Assembly (NCBI RefSeq): GCF_004364805.1
Contig: NZ_SOAP01000002.1
Location: forward strand, 372,001-436,000
Reading direction: 5' to 3'
DNA: 64,000 nucleotides
Origin: Pelagimonas phthalicica
Lineage (GTDB): Bacteria; Pseudomonadota; Alphaproteobacteria; Rhodobacterales; Rhodobacteraceae
Position 1 is the first letter of the stretch; each line of letters starts with the position of its first letter. The notes beneath the pieces were generated by a model, which saw only the letters and a program-made list of their open reading frames with translations, had not been told where the DNA came from and did no database searches. Of the stretch, positions 8,205 through 18,800 are shown piece by piece. Made by a program: the position numbers and the translations under genes.

Positions 8205-9514
8205 GTGCTGGCCTCCGTGATCAGGTGAAAGAAGGTCCCGCTGGCATTGCCTCGCACGGACCCGGTTTCGGGCACTTCTGCGCCGTTCGCATCGCGGACG
8301 CAAGCCAAAGGCGCGTCGGGCTGATCCAGAATGGTTGAATAGTGGAATTCGTGACCGCGCAACTGTTTGCCTGCCGCAAAACCCGGCATTGGGGTGGCCA
8401 GTTTTGCCTGACGGTAGCCCAAATGCATCTTGCGTTTGGCATAAGAGGTCACGAGGCCCAGCAAACCTGCCATCTGGTGGCGTGTGCCTTCCTTGTCGAT
8501 CAATGCCTCACCCATGGCCATATAGCCCCCGCATTCTCCGTGAACCGGGCGGGTCGTGGCAAATTTTTGCAAAGCATCGCGGAAATCGGCCGCTGACGCG
8601 ATTTTGCCTGCGTGCAGTTCCGGGTAACCGCCGGGCAGCCAGCAGATATCAGCACTGTCATCAGGGGCTTGATCGGCAAGGGGCGAAAACGGGATGATCT
8701 CTGCGCCCGCCGCGCGCCAGGCCTGCACCAAGTGCGGATAGACAAAGGAAAACGCGTCATCCTGTGCTAGGGCGATGCGTTGGCCGGGCGGCGTGATAAG
8801 AGGCGTATCGCCTGGTGAGATCTGACATGGCTGTGCCACCTCGCGTAGGCGCGCCAGATCAACATGCTCGGAAACGAAAGCGGCGGCCTCGTCCAGAATG
8901 CGCTGCAGGCCTTCTTGTTCCTGCGCCTGCACAAGGCCCAAATGCCGTTCAGGCATCTCAATCTCGCGTTTGCGGGGCAGGGCACCCAGAACCTCGATCC
9001 CCATGGCTTCCATGCCAACGCGGGTCAGTGCTTCGTGACGGGGGGAGGCGACGCGGTTCAATACCACACCGGCCAGTTTGACATTGGGGTTAAAGCTGGC
9101 AAATCCCTTGGCGGTGGCTGCTGCCGATTGCGCCTGGCCTGACACGTCGACGACCAAAACCACCGGCCAGCCGGTCATTTCGGAAACATCCGCGCTGGCG
9201 CCATTGCCGGTCTCACCCTTGACGGCGACACCGTCAAACAGGCCCATGGAGCCTTCGGCCAGGACAAGGTCAGCATCCTTGGCCGCCGACAGGTGCTGCG
9301 CGATCATGCCCTTGGGCATGGCCCAGCTATCAAGGTTGACCGAGGCGCGGCCCGATGCGGCCCGGTGAAAGGCCGGGTCGATATAATCCGGTCCGCTTTT
9401 GAAGGGTTGCACCGTCAGTCCCTGCTGGGAAAAGGCGCGCAGCAGCCCCAGCATCAGCGTTGTCTTGCCCGTCCCTGAGGCCGGGGCAGAGATCACCAAT
9501 CCGGGGGCGTTCAT
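8201..9514 (-). CDS. cobB: Hydrogenobyrinate / cobyrinate a,c-diamide synthase
   Basis: ATP- and glutamine-dependent amidation of the a and c carboxylates, in the aerobic route on hydrogenobyrinic acid before cobalt insertion. The 437-residue protein begins [20 protein letters not shown], with the P-loop at about residues 12-19. It has a DTBS-like N-terminal domain and a class I glutamine amidotransferase domain with [15 protein letters not shown] carrying the nucleophilic Cys. The ATG at 9514 overlaps the cobM stop. The longer upstream frame is the shadow of cobM. Confidence 0.95.
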   Translation of the reverse strand: MNAPGLVISAPASGTGKTTLMLGLLRAFSQQGLTVQPFKSGPDYIDPAFHRAASGRASVNLDSWAMPKGMIAQHLSAAKDADLVLAEGSMGLFDGVAVKGETGNGASADVSEMTGWPVVLVVDVSGQAQSAAATAKGFASFNPNVKLAGVVLNRVASPRHEALTRVGMEAMGIEVLGALPRKREIEMPERHLGLVQAQEQEGLQRILDEAAAFVSEHVDLARLREVAQPCQISPGDTPLITPPGQRIALAQDDAFSFVYPHLVQAWRAAGAEIIPFSPLADQAPDDSADICWLPGGYPELHAGKIASAADFRDALQKFATTRPVHGECGGYMAMGEALIDKEGTRHQMAGLLGLVTSYAKRKMHLGYRQAKLATPMPGFAAGKQLRGHEFHYSTILDQPDAPLACVRDANGAEVPETGSVRGNASGTFFHLITEAST

Positions 9515-10296
9515 TCGACTCCCTCCGGGAAACGCGGATTGGTGCCGACGGGGCGGTAGCGGCGGTCGTAATCGCCTGCATAAAGGCAGCTTTCGTCGAA
9601 CTCTTCGGCACCTATGGCGCGGCCAACCATGATCAAGGCTGTGCGCCCGCGTTCTCCGCCGGTGGCCTCTTCCAAAGTTTCCAATGTGGCGCGCACGATG
9701 CGCTGATCGGGCCAGGTGGCGCGCCAGACCACGGCCACCGGGCAATCACCGCCATAATAGGGGATCAACCGCGCAATCACGTCTTCGAGCACATGAACCG
9801 ACAGGTGAATGGCCAAGGTCGCCCCGGTTTTTGCAAAATTCTCAAGCGTTTCACCATCCGGCATGGCCGAGGCGCGCCCAGAGGTTCGGGTCAAGACAAG
9901 CGACTGAGCTACGCCGGGCAGGGTGAATTCCGCGCCCAAAGCGGCTGAAGCTGCAGCAAAGGCGGGCACGCCTGGTGTGACATCATAGGGAATGTCCAAT
10001 TCTCGCAGGCGGCGGGTTTGTTCCCCGAGTGCTGACCAGACCGACAGATCGCCAGAATGCAGGCGGGCCACGTCATGTCCTGCGGCATGGGCCGCCTGAA
10101 TTTCGGCCATAATCTCGTCCAGCGACAAAGGCGCCGTGTTGATGATCCGCGCCCCCTCGGGACAATGGCTTAGCAAAGCTTCGGGAACCAGCGACCCGGC
10201 ATAAAGGCAAACCGGGCAAGAGGCGATCAGATCGCGCCCGCGCAAGGTGATCAGGTCTGCGGCCCCGGGGCCAGCACCGATGAAATGGACGGTCAT
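9511..10296 (-). CDS. cobM: Precorrin-4 C11-methyltransferase
   Basis: Transfers a methyl group from SAM to C11 of precorrin-4, giving precorrin-5. The 261-residue product starts [20 protein letters not shown] and contains the tetrapyrrole-methylase elements [21 protein letters not shown] and [16 protein letters not shown]. The CobM/CbiF-type [15 protein letters not shown] segment is also present. Start and stop both overlap neighbours by four bases (cobE stop upstream, cobB start downstream), so translation is probably coupled along the row. Confidence 0.95.
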   Translation of the reverse strand: MTVHFIGAGPGAADLITLRGRDLIASCPVCLYAGSLVPEALLSHCPEGARIINTAPLSLDEIMAEIQAAHAAGHDVARLHSGDLSVWSALGEQTRRLRELDIPYDVTPGVPAFAAASAALGAEFTLPGVAQSLVLTRTSGRASAMPDGETLENFAKTGATLAIHLSVHVLEDVIARLIPYYGGDCPVAVVWRATWPDQRIVRATLETLEEATGGERGRTALIMVGRAIGAEEFDESCLYAGDYDRRYRPVGTNPRFPEGVE

Positions 10297-10655
10297 TGCG
10301 TTTGTCCTTCTGCAATTGCGGCTGTGGCACGACCACAAGGAGAGATGACGCGCGGCCCTCTTAGTATGGCCCCTTTGCCAGCCGCGGCCAATGCGGCTGC
10401 CTCAGCCAAGGACCCGGTGCCAAACCGGGCCAATTGGGCTGGTGATTGCGTCAAAGTTTGTTGTTTGCGCAGCTCGTCTTGGCGAACCGCGATAAGAGGG
10501 ATTTGCAACTGGCGCGCCAGGTCGGTCAGGGCCGCGCGATCCGTTTTGTGATCAGAAACGGCCAGCGCATCGACCTGTACCTCAAACGCCTCAAGCGCTT
10601 GGCGCATGGCCGAAATGGGCGCACCCCTGCGATATCCAATGCCGGCCACCCTCAT
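10293..10655 (-). CDS. cobE: CobE / CbiG C-terminal domain protein
   Basis: A 120-residue protein from the ATG at 10655. [21 protein letters not shown] resembles the conserved start of CobE and of the CbiG C-terminal domain, and the [15 protein letters not shown] segment near the end is also conserved. CobE is required for aerobic B12 synthesis in Pseudomonas denitrificans; it binds precorrin intermediates but its exact step is unsettled. Four-base overlaps with cobL and cobM place it firmly in the operon. Confidence 0.88.
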   Translation of the reverse strand: MRVAGIGYRRGAPISAMRQALEAFEVQVDALAVSDHKTDRAALTDLARQLQIPLIAVRQDELRKQQTLTQSPAQLARFGTGSLAEAAALAAAGKGAILRGPRVISPCGRATAAIAEGQTQ

Positions 10656-11860
10656 AGGGATACGCTCCATTGAATGACCGGGCGGGCGCGATCCCAGCCG
10701 CGCATGGTGCCAAGCGGTGCAGCCTGGGACAGTTCCAGCTTGAGCAATTCGCCGCCTTTGCGCGCCTGCCATTCAATCAACAGGCTTTCGGTTTCCAGCG
10801 TTACGGCATTGATGACCAAACGCGTCCCCGGAGCCAATTTGGCAAAGAGCGCCTCAAGCAAGTCATGGCGCGCACCGCCGCCGATAAACACCGCGTCGGG
10901 ATGGCCAAATTTGCCCGCGAGCAGGGTATCGATTTGCTCGATGGCCTTGCCGGTCACAATGTTCATGCGATGGGACAGACCGAACCGTTTGGCGTTTGCT
11001 GTGATATTGGCGGCGCGGTCGGCGCGCGCCTCGACACAGACCGCGCGGGATTTTTCAGCGGCAAGCAGGAATTCAATCGAGACCGAGCCAGAGCCCGCCC
11101 CAAGATCCCAAAGCACATCGCCATAGCGCGGCTGCAATGCGGCGATGGTCATGGCGCGCACCGGGCTTTTGGTGATTTGCCCGTCATGGGCGAATTGATC
11201 TTCGTCGCGCCCGGGAGCTTGTTGAAAACCGCCTTGCGTCTCAGTCTGCATGGTTAGCGCGATGGCAACTGGTGCCTGAATGTCCGTCAGGTCGAACCCC
11301 TGGGCCGGGCTGCTGCGATGCCTTTCCAATGGCCCACCCAGTCGCTCAATTACGTCAAGCGTACTTTGTCCAAAGCCGTGTTCCGTCAACCACTTGGCCA
11401 AGTCCTTGGGTGCTTCGCCATCGCGCAATGTGCAAATCACCTGCCGTTTTTGCCCGAGATGCCGGGTCAGCTGCTCAAAAGGGGCGGCGTGCAGTCCAAG
11501 GCACAGCGTTTCCTCGATCCGCCAGCCCTTGCGCGCCGCGATTTGCGAAAAACACGACGGGGCCGGGTGTGTCACCCACTCATCAGGCTTTAGATGGCGC
11601 GCAATCGACGCTCCCCCGCCATACCAGAACGGATCACCGGACACGAGAATGACGGTGTTTTTGCCGCGGTGCTCGAGGACCGGTTGCACCGAAAACGGCA
11701 CTGGCCATGGCTGTCCGCGATCCTGAAAATTTGCCAGCTCCAGATGCCTTGGGCCGCCAAAGACAAAATCTGCCGCGTCCAACGCAGAACGGCTTGCAGA
11801 GCTCAGCTCGTTCAGGCCATCTTCGCCGATACCGATGATGGTCAACCAGGGCTCAGACAT
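10652..11860 (-). CDS. cobL: Precorrin-6Y C5,15-methyltransferase (decarboxylating)
   Basis: Carries out two methylations (C5, C15) and decarboxylation of the C12 acetate, giving precorrin-8X. The 402-residue protein is the fused form. The N-terminal tetrapyrrole-methylase (CbiE-like) domain has WLTIIGIGEDGLNELS and VILVSGDPFWYGGG. The C-terminal CbiT-like methyltransferase has VLWDLGAGSGSVSIEFLL. The ATG at 11860-11858 shares the palindrome CATG with the divergent cobK start (11859), so the two start codons overlap by two bases. Any cobL promoter must lie inside cobK, or cobL must be read through. Confidence 0.96.
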   Translation of the reverse strand: MSEPWLTIIGIGEDGLNELSSASRSALDAADFVFGGPRHLELANFQDRGQPWPVPFSVQPVLEHRGKNTVILVSGDPFWYGGGASIARHLKPDEWVTHPAPSCFSQIAARKGWRIEETLCLGLHAAPFEQLTRHLGQKRQVICTLRDGEAPKDLAKWLTEHGFGQSTLDVIERLGGPLERHRSSPAQGFDLTDIQAPVAIALTMQTETQGGFQQAPGRDEDQFAHDGQITKSPVRAMTIAALQPRYGDVLWDLGAGSGSVSIEFLLAAEKSRAVCVEARADRAANITANAKRFGLSHRMNIVTGKAIEQIDTLLAGKFGHPDAVFIGGGARHDLLEALFAKLAPGTRLVINAVTLETESLLIEWQARKGGELLKLELSQAAPLGTMRGWDRARPVIQWSVSL

Positions 11861-12590
11861 GGCGCGCACCCTTATTCTTGGCGGAACAACCGAGGCGAGC
11901 CGATTGGCCCACGCTTTGGCCGAGCGCGGCAGTGATGCTGTGTTTTCCTATGCGGGGCGCACGATTAATCCGGTGGCTCAGCCTTTGCCGACGCGCGTCG
12001 GGGGCTTTGGCGGGGTAGAGGGCCTTGTCGCCTATTTGCGCCAAGAGTCTATCACCCATGTGGTCGATGCCACCCATCCCTTTGCGGCGCAGATGAGCCG
12101 GAATGCGGTTGCGGCTTGTGCAGCTGCGGGTGTTGATTTGTGTGCGCTTGAACGCCCGGCGTGGCGGGCGATGGACGGCGATATTTGGCAGAATGTCGCC
12201 AGCATCGAACAGGCTGTTGCAGCGCTGCCCGACAGGCCCAAGCGTGTGTTTCTGGCGATTGGTAAGCAAAACCTCTCGGATTTTGCCGCGGCCCCCCAGC
12301 ATCACTATCTGTTGCGGTTGGTTGATCCGCCGCAGGGCGACCTGCCGCTGCCCAATACGAGTGTCGTGATCGCGCGCGGGCCTTTTGACACAGCCCAGGA
12401 CACTGCTCTGTTGCAAAGCCACAAAATCGACCTGATCATCGCAAAGAACGCTGGCGGGCGCGGGGCCGAAGCCAAGATTTTGGCGGCCCGCGCCTTGAAG
12501 CTGCCGGTGATCATGATCAACCGACCACAGGTGCCCGAGCGTCTGGTGTTTGGCGAAGTTGATCAAATCATGGGCTGGCTTGGTCATTGA
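11859..12590 (+). CDS. cobK: Precorrin-6A reductase
   Basis: NADPH-dependent reduction of precorrin-6A to precorrin-6B (dihydro form). The 243-residue protein has the CobK/CbiJ start MARTLILGGTTEASRLAHAL, the substrate-site HVVDATHPFAAQMSRNA, the RPAW motif (about residue 96), and a C-terminal AKNAGGRGAEAKILAARAL. It is the only plus-strand gene between 6.7 and 20.5 kb. Its start codon interlocks with that of cobL and its end overlaps the cobJ stop region by 7 bp, so it is completely enclosed by minus-strand cob genes. Confidence 0.95.
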   Translation: MARTLILGGTTEASRLAHALAERGSDAVFSYAGRTINPVAQPLPTRVGGFGGVEGLVAYLRQESITHVVDATHPFAAQMSRNAVAACAAAGVDLCALERPAWRAMDGDIWQNVASIEQAVAALPDRPKRVFLAIGKQNLSDFAAAPQHHYLLRLVDPPQGDLPLPNTSVVIARGPFDTAQDTALLQSHKIDLIIAKNAGGRGAEAKILAARALKLPVIMINRPQVPERLVFGEVDQIMGWLGH

Positions 12591-13321
12591 ACCTGCCTTG
12601 GCGTGTAGACGAAACGCCCTATCTGGCGGGTGTCCGCGTTTCCGACAATCACAACCGTGCGCATATCGGCCATCTCTGGCACAGCTTCGGCAAGGGTAAC
12701 GGTTAGCAGGTTTTGCGTTGGCTTTGTGACGTCTTTTGCAAATGAAATCAGAGTATTTGTGCCGCACTCTTCACGTAAAATCTCAAGTGCGCGACCAAAC
12801 TGATGCGGGCGTGATTTTGAGCGTGGATTGTAGAAAGCCATGGCAAAGCCTGCTTGTCCGGCCAGTCGCAACCGCTTTTCGATCAACTCCCAGGGTTTGA
12901 GATTGTCGCTGAGATTGATGGCGCAGAAATCATGGCCCAAAGGGGCACCCAGCTGTGCCGCTGCCGCCAGCATGGCCGTGATGCCGGGTAGAATTCGAAT
13001 ATCGAGGTCTTGCCAGGCTTTGGGGCCATTTTCGACCGCCTCAAACAGGGCCGAGGCCATGGCAAAAACGCCGGGATCACCCGACGACACGACCACAACA
13101 CGTTTGCCTTGGCTGGCCATCTCCAAAGCATGGCGGGCGCGATCCAATTCAACCCGGTTGTCGCTTTCATGTAGGGTCAGCCCTGCGCGAGGTTCAACAC
13201 GGCGCACATAGGGGATATATCCAACAATATCAGTGGCCTGAGAAATAGCCTCCTGAACTTCGGCAGTGACAAGCCTGTCATCGCCGGGGCCAAGTCCGGC
13301 GACCTGAACCCAACCGCTCAT
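12584..13321 (-). CDS. cobJ: Precorrin-3B C17-methyltransferase
   Basis: Methylates C17 with ring contraction, turning precorrin-3B into precorrin-4. The 245-residue protein shows the tetrapyrrole methylase pattern: MSGWVQVAGLGPGDDRLVTAE, the CobJ-specific DIVGYIPYV, VVVVSSGDPGVFAMA and ILPGITAMLAAAAQLGAPLG. FAMAFYNPRSKSR near residue 165 is typical of CobJ/CbiH. The start overlaps the cobI stop. Its 3' end overlaps that of cobK on the other strand, leaving no room for a terminator. Confidence 0.96.
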   Translation of the reverse strand: MSGWVQVAGLGPGDDRLVTAEVQEAISQATDIVGYIPYVRRVEPRAGLTLHESDNRVELDRARHALEMASQGKRVVVVSSGDPGVFAMASALFEAVENGPKAWQDLDIRILPGITAMLAAAAQLGAPLGHDFCAINLSDNLKPWELIEKRLRLAGQAGFAMAFYNPRSKSRPHQFGRALEILREECGTNTLISFAKDVTKPTQNLLTVTLAEAVPEMADMRTVVIVGNADTRQIGRFVYTPRQVQ

Positions 13322-14034
13322 GGGCGGCGCCCCTGACCATGCACGACAGCGATGGTGAAATAGGGCCAATCGCCCTCGGACTCTGCCAGCCGAGCAATGC
13401 GCTGGCCCTGCATGGTGCCCCGTTCGATTAACCAAGCGTCGTCCAAACGGCCAGCGGCGGCCAAGGCGCGTTTGAGTTTGGGCAGGTTTCGGCCGATTTT
13501 CATGACCGCCAAAGCGTCTGTATCGGCGGCGCGGCGGGTCAGCTCTTCCTCTGGAAGGGTGGCCATCATGACTGTCAGAATATCGTCACCCCAGGTGATC
13601 GGGATGCCTGTCGCGGTCCAACAGCCTGACATGCCGGTGATGCCGGGGATGACCTCGATTTCTGCTTTGTCCTGCAGGCGGGAATGCAGGTGCATGAAGG
13701 ACCCGTAAAAGAACGGATCACCTTCACAAAGCACGATAACATCTTGGCTATGAACAAGTTTGGCAAGCTTGACGGCCCAGTCATCGTAGAACTCGGCCAA
13801 GAGCCGGTTATATTCTGGGTCGCTGAAATGGATCTCGGTCGTGACCGGGTATTCCATGGGATATTCGGTGACACCCTCGGCCATCATGCCATTCACGATC
13901 TTGCGGGCCTGCCCGCTGCGACCGGCTTTGCGGAAATAGGCCACGTGCCCGGCAGACCGGATCAGACGATCTGCCTTGACGCTCATCAGTTCGGGGTCGC
14001 CGGGGCCCAGCCCGACGCAAATAACCTTGCCCAT
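13318..14034 (-). CDS. cobI: Precorrin-2 C20-methyltransferase
   Basis: Methylates precorrin-2 at C20 to give precorrin-3A. The 238-residue product has MGKVICVGLGPGDPELMSVKA, VIVLCEGDPFFYGSFMHL (GDP motif at about residue 105) and VIPGITGMSGCWTATGIPI, all typical of CobI/CbiL. Its start lies one base past the cobH stop, and its stop overlaps the cobJ ATG. It works with CobG and CobJ, its immediate neighbours, on consecutive steps. Confidence 0.96.
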   Translation of the reverse strand: MGKVICVGLGPGDPELMSVKADRLIRSAGHVAYFRKAGRSGQARKIVNGMMAEGVTEYPMEYPVTTEIHFSDPEYNRLLAEFYDDWAVKLAKLVHSQDVIVLCEGDPFFYGSFMHLHSRLQDKAEIEVIPGITGMSGCWTATGIPITWGDDILTVMMATLPEEELTRRAADTDALAVMKIGRNLPKLKRALAAAGRLDDAWLIERGTMQGQRIARLAESEGDWPYFTIAVVHGQGRRP

Positions 14035-14035
14035 C

Positions 14036-14665
14036 TTATTCCTTCCAACTCGCCAAGGCGTTGACCGCCGCCACTGTAATGGCCGATCCGCCCAATCGTC
14101 CTTTGCAGATCATGGAGGGCACAGGCAAGTCTTGCATCAAAGCGTCTTTGCTTTCAGCGGCACCGACAAATCCGACCGGGCAGCCGATGATGGCCGCAGG
14201 GCGCGGGCAGTTCGGGTCTTCGAGCATGTTCAGCAGGTGAAACAGGGCCGTGGGCGCGTTGCCAATGGCCACAACCGCGCCGTCCAACTGGGGGCGCCAA
14301 AGTTCGAGCGCGGCGGCAGAACGGGTATTGCCCATTTCCTTGGCCATCTCGGGAACACGCGGGTCCTGCAAGGTGCAGATGATCTGGTTGTCAGCAGGCA
14401 GGCGCGGGCGGGTGATGCCTTCGGATACCATGCGAACGTCGCAAAGGATCGGCGCGCCATCTTCCAGCGCTTTGCGTGCGATCGAGGCCATGCCATCGGA
14501 AAACTGCACATGCTCCTCGAGCCCAACCATGCCAAGGGCGTGGATCATGCGCACGACAACCGGCTCTTCGTCACGGGTAAACCGCTCTAGCTCGGCTTCT
14601 CGGCGGATCGTGGCAAAGCTTTCTTTGTAGATCGCTGCGCCATTCTTTTCGTAGGTGTGGGGCAT
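14036..14665 (-). CDS. cobH: Precorrin-8X methylmutase
   Basis: Moves the C11 methyl group to C12, giving hydrogenobyrinic acid. The 209-residue product has the family's VRMIHALGM with the catalytic His at residue 42, DGAPILCDVRMVSEGITR, and near the C terminus CPVGFVGAAESKDAL. The length matches known CobH. A 9-bp gap separates it from cobG upstream. Confidence 0.97.
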   Translation of the reverse strand: MPHTYEKNGAAIYKESFATIRREAELERFTRDEEPVVVRMIHALGMVGLEEHVQFSDGMASIARKALEDGAPILCDVRMVSEGITRPRLPADNQIICTLQDPRVPEMAKEMGNTRSAAALELWRPQLDGAVVAIGNAPTALFHLLNMLEDPNCPRPAAIIGCPVGFVGAAESKDALMQDLPVPSMICKGRLGGSAITVAAVNALASWKE

Positions 14666-14674
14666 TTTGTTCTT

Positions 14675-15832
14675 CTAGGATAGGTATTTAGGTAGCGCGC
14701 TGGCAGAGATGTTTTCCATGGCAGCGGTGTCGCTTGCCCGGCCATTGCGAATGAGGTCAAACCGGTCAGGCCCGGTGGCGCAAAGTGTCAGATCAGCCTT
14801 TCCGGGCAAGGCGCAGCCTTTGGCACAGCCAGAGACGTGCAGATTTTGGCCGGGCTCTAGCATTGAAACCAGCGACCGCGCAACGAGTCGTGTCGGGCCA
14901 AGAGCCTGCGGGCAATGCGGCGCGCCCGTGCAGGCAAAGGCGCGTTGCAAAGGAGTCTCTGGGTCCAGGTAGGTGCCGGGGATTTCGGCCGGTTTTGTGC
15001 AGGAATTGACCAAAATCATGCGCCAAGGGGTCAAGCGCAGCGGTCCCAGCGATGCCAAGCCGCGCAAAGTGTTACTGGTCAAAGCGCCAAATTCCAGACC
15101 AAAGAATACGCCCTTTTCAGACATTCCCGGGCATGGACGGGCCGCGCCGAGAGGCGCAGGCACTTCGGAAAACTTCTCAGGCAATACTGCTCCCTTGGCC
15201 AGATGTGCGCGCATCCGCCCGCGATTTTCTGGCGCTCCGCCGGTATCCAGAAACCATTGCGCCAGCTCCAAGGCCGTTTGTGCCGCCGAGTTTTCGGTGA
15301 CCCAAGCACCAAATGCATGGCCATCTGGACGACAGATCAACCGCCCATCCTCGCAACGTTCAATCCGTATATCAGCAGAACAATCGCCCAGCACAGGTGC
15401 CATGCTGCAATCCACCGCATAGCCGAACTTACCCGGTGTTTGTGGCGCGGTCTCCGCTTGCAACGCGTCATTCAGGCGGGTTGCAATGCGAAAAGTTTCG
15501 TCTCCGATCTCCCAATAGGGTGTCATGACAATATTGCGCCGCGCCTCAACTTCTAGGGACGGATCAAGCAGGTTAAGCTCCCGCAAACCGGACAAAAGAT
15601 CAGGATGGTTCCCCTCAGAAACGCCGCGAAGCTGCAAATTTGCCCGCGCCGATAGATCCATCTGGCCCGAGCCGTAACGATCAGAGAGATCGGCGACGCC
15701 AATGGCCTGTTCCTGTGACAAATAACCAAAGGGCGCGCGAATACGCACCACCAAACCGTCGCCTGACATCATTGGGCGCAGGGCACCAGGGCACCAGCCT
15801 TTGACAATCGGGGCGTTTGACGCGGCGCTCAT
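14675..15832 (-). CDS. cobG: Precorrin-3B synthase (sirohaem/Fe-S oxygenase type)
   Basis: Uses molecular oxygen to hydroxylate precorrin-3A at C20 with lactone formation, the oxygen-requiring step that defines the aerobic route. The 385-residue protein belongs to the nitrite/sulfite reductase family. It has an N-terminal ferredoxin-like repeat (ARANLQLRGV) and four cluster cysteines in the standard spacing, C301-X5-C307 and C336-X3-C340 (HVSGCAKGCALPG). Rhodobacter capsulatus uses the unrelated CobZ instead, so the CobG form is informative about this lineage. The ATG at 15832 overlaps the cobN stop. Confidence 0.95.
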   Translation of the reverse strand: MSAASNAPIVKGWCPGALRPMMSGDGLVVRIRAPFGYLSQEQAIGVADLSDRYGSGQMDLSARANLQLRGVSEGNHPDLLSGLRELNLLDPSLEVEARRNIVMTPYWEIGDETFRIATRLNDALQAETAPQTPGKFGYAVDCSMAPVLGDCSADIRIERCEDGRLICRPDGHAFGAWVTENSAAQTALELAQWFLDTGGAPENRGRMRAHLAKGAVLPEKFSEVPAPLGAARPCPGMSEKGVFFGLEFGALTSNTLRGLASLGPLRLTPWRMILVNSCTKPAEIPGTYLDPETPLQRAFACTGAPHCPQALGPTRLVARSLVSMLEPGQNLHVSGCAKGCALPGKADLTLCATGPDRFDLIRNGRASDTAAMENISASALPKYLS

Positions 15833-18800
15833 GCGCTTTCCTCCAGCGTTGCAATGATCGAGTTGCGGCGGGTGGTCCAAAGACCGGAATCCTGCAACGC
15901 GCGAAAGCGGTCGCGCATGGCCTGCAGGGCACCGGGATTGGCATCCGCCATAAACTCAACAAGGTCCGAGCGGCCCAATGTGGCATCAAAGAACAGATCA
16001 AACAGATGGGCCGGAACCACCTGCGCGAGATGGGCAAAGGCCGCCATGTGGTCCAAAGTCGCGCTGATCTCTGCCGCGCCGCGAAAGCCATGACGCATCA
16101 TACCGTTGATCCAATCCGGATTGGCGGCTCGGGCGCGGGTCACGCGTGCGATTTCTTCGTTTAGGTTACGCGCGGTGGGGTTGTCCGGGCGGGTTGCGTC
16201 AAGATGGTAAAGGGCAGGGGCCTCGCCCCCGACGCGGGCGACTGCCGCGGCAAACCCGGCCTCATGGGCGGCATAGTCCGAGGCAAGCAGAATATCGGTT
16301 TCGGGCAGGTCCTGAAGGTGCACAAAGGCATCGGCTGCCTTGACGCGTTTCTCAATCGCCTGCCGGTCGGCCTTGATTTCGCCGGTCGCGTTGATGCTGT
16401 GACTGGAGGCGTTTAGCCAGGCCTCGCCTGCTGCTTGCCGCGCCTCATCTGTATAGGTGTCGAGATGCTGGCTCATGGACAACCCATATTGTCCCGGGCG
16501 TGGCCCAAAAACGCGTGGCTGTTGTTCCAGATACGGGTTGTCAGACGCCGCTTCTTCGCGCTGTGACAAGACTTCGGACGCTTTTTCAAACATCTGCGCG
16601 AGGCCGGGAAACACATCGCGGAACAGGCCGGACACGCGCAAGGTGATGTCGATACGCGGGCGTCCAAGTAGGGCCAAGGGGATGACGTCAAACCCGCCAA
16701 CGCGCTCTGACCCTTCATCCCATTTCGGCGACAGGCCTGCCAGATGCAGCGCCATGGCGAATTCCTCACCCGCTGTGCGCATGGTGGCGGAGCCCCAAAG
16801 GTCGATCACCAGATTGCGCGGCCAATCGCCGTGATCTTGCAGGTGGCGACGCAGCAATTCTTCGGCCAGTTTGACCCCTTGCGCATGAGCAGATCGAGAC
16901 GGAACCGCACGAGGATCGGTTGTGAACAGGTTGCGTCCCGTGGGCATGACATCTGTGCGCCCGCGAAACGGAGACCCGGATGGTCCAGGTGTCACGAGGC
17001 GGCCCAGCAGGGCTGATGAGAGCCCGGCTCTTTCCTCGGCCCCGCAATCGCCGGTGCCAAAAATATGCAACCCGTCGCCATATTGGCTTTCCTTGATGTC
17101 GCAAACAAAGGCATCGATCAGGGTGATGGCTTCGGCGGCAGAAGTGTCTGAGCTCAGCCCAAGATCCTGCTCGACACCCGAAGCTTGTGCCTCAGACCTG
17201 ATGTCACCGATCAGGCGATCTCGTCGCGCTGGATCAAGCCCATCGGCTGTCGAATACTCGTCCAGCAAGCTTTCCAAACGCCCCATGCCCTCGGGCAGTT
17301 TGGTCTGCGCCAGGGGCGGGGGCAGGTGGCCGATTGTGACGGCTGAAATGCGTCGCTTGGCTTGGGCCGCTTCGCCGGGATCGTTGACAATAAAGGGATA
17401 GATGACCGGCAAATCGCCGATCAGCGCTTCGGGCCAGCAGGCATGTGAAAGGGCGACCGCCTTGCCCGGTAGCCATTCCAGTGTGCCGTGGGCACCGATA
17501 TGGATCAGGGCATCGATCTGGCGACGGATCCAGAGATAGAAGGCAACATAAGAATGGCGCGGGGTGCGGTCGAGATCGTGGTAATCGTCGACGCGCAGGT
17601 CAACATCGCTGCGCTCGGGTTGCAAGGCAATAAGAACGTCACCGGATTGGATCGCCGGGAAGTGAAAACTGCCGTCGCGCAGCAATGGGTCTTGCTCCGG
17701 CGCTCCCCAGGCGTCCTGTAAATCATCGCGCAGCCCTTGTGGCAGGTTTGCCAACTCTGACAGGTACTCGGAGAGCGGCCAAGCCAGTGTCTCCGTGGTC
17801 AAACGTGCGCCAATATCGGCAGTTTCTGCACAGTTGATGCCTGAGGCGGATAATTCGCGCATGATTTCAGTACATGACGCCAAAGCATCCAACCCCACCG
17901 CATGGGCCAGTTGATGCTGCTTGCCGGGATAGGTGGACAGCACCAAGGCCAGCTTTTTCTCTTTCTGCGGTTTGCTTGCCAGATTGTGCCAGCGCAGGAC
18001 TTTGTCAGCGACCGCGTCAATTCGGGTGGGATCAGCGCGATGGGCAAAGCGGGAATATTCCAGCGCGTCATCCTTGCGACCGGGCTGTTTGAAGCTGGCC
18101 ACACCGGTGAAAATGCGCCCGTCCACCTCGGGCAGCACCACATGCATGGCCAAATCGGCGGGCGAAAGACCGCGATCCGCTGTTGCCCAGTCCTTTTTGC
18201 GCGCTGTCGACAGGGCGACCTGAAACACCGGGCAGCCGGTTTCGTTAAGAGGCGAGGCCGCGCCATCTGCACCCTGCGCTGAAAAGGCAGTAGCGTTGAC
18301 GATGGCGGCTGGATTCAACGACGCCAGTTCCTGACGCAACCAGGTGCCCGCGCCCGGTGCCTTGAGGCTGGGGGCGAACATGCCGACGGCACAAAAACCG
18401 CGCTGCTCGAGCGCGTCGATCAGGGCGTCAACCGGCGAGGTGTCGGCAGATGTGAGATAGGAACGGTAAAAGGTGACGGGAACAACCGGGCGGTCGGAGG
18501 CAGGCTTGCCGCACACGCCAGATGCTGGGTGATAGTACCCCATATCCGGAACATGCTTTTCGCCAGTAACCGGCCCCGCATAAAGGCCCGCCGCCAAAGA
18601 CAATTGCGCAAGGGCGGCCTGCGCTGCCACGGCTCCCCCGGCATCGCAGAGCCTTTGCAACTGTCGCAATGTGGATACCGGAAGGGTCGAAACCTCGTCC
18701 AACCGCGCGTCTGGACGACCATCCGCCGGTAGGACTGCCAAGGCAAAGCCGTTGCGGCGCGCCATATCCTGCAACACCGCCAACCCATAGGGCCAATAGC

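Noticed and set aside
11853-12767. 304-codon minus-strand frame opposite cobK
   Set aside because: It would fill the only strand gap in the cob block, but its sequence is Arg/His-rich shadow translation, while cobK on the plus strand has full family motifs.
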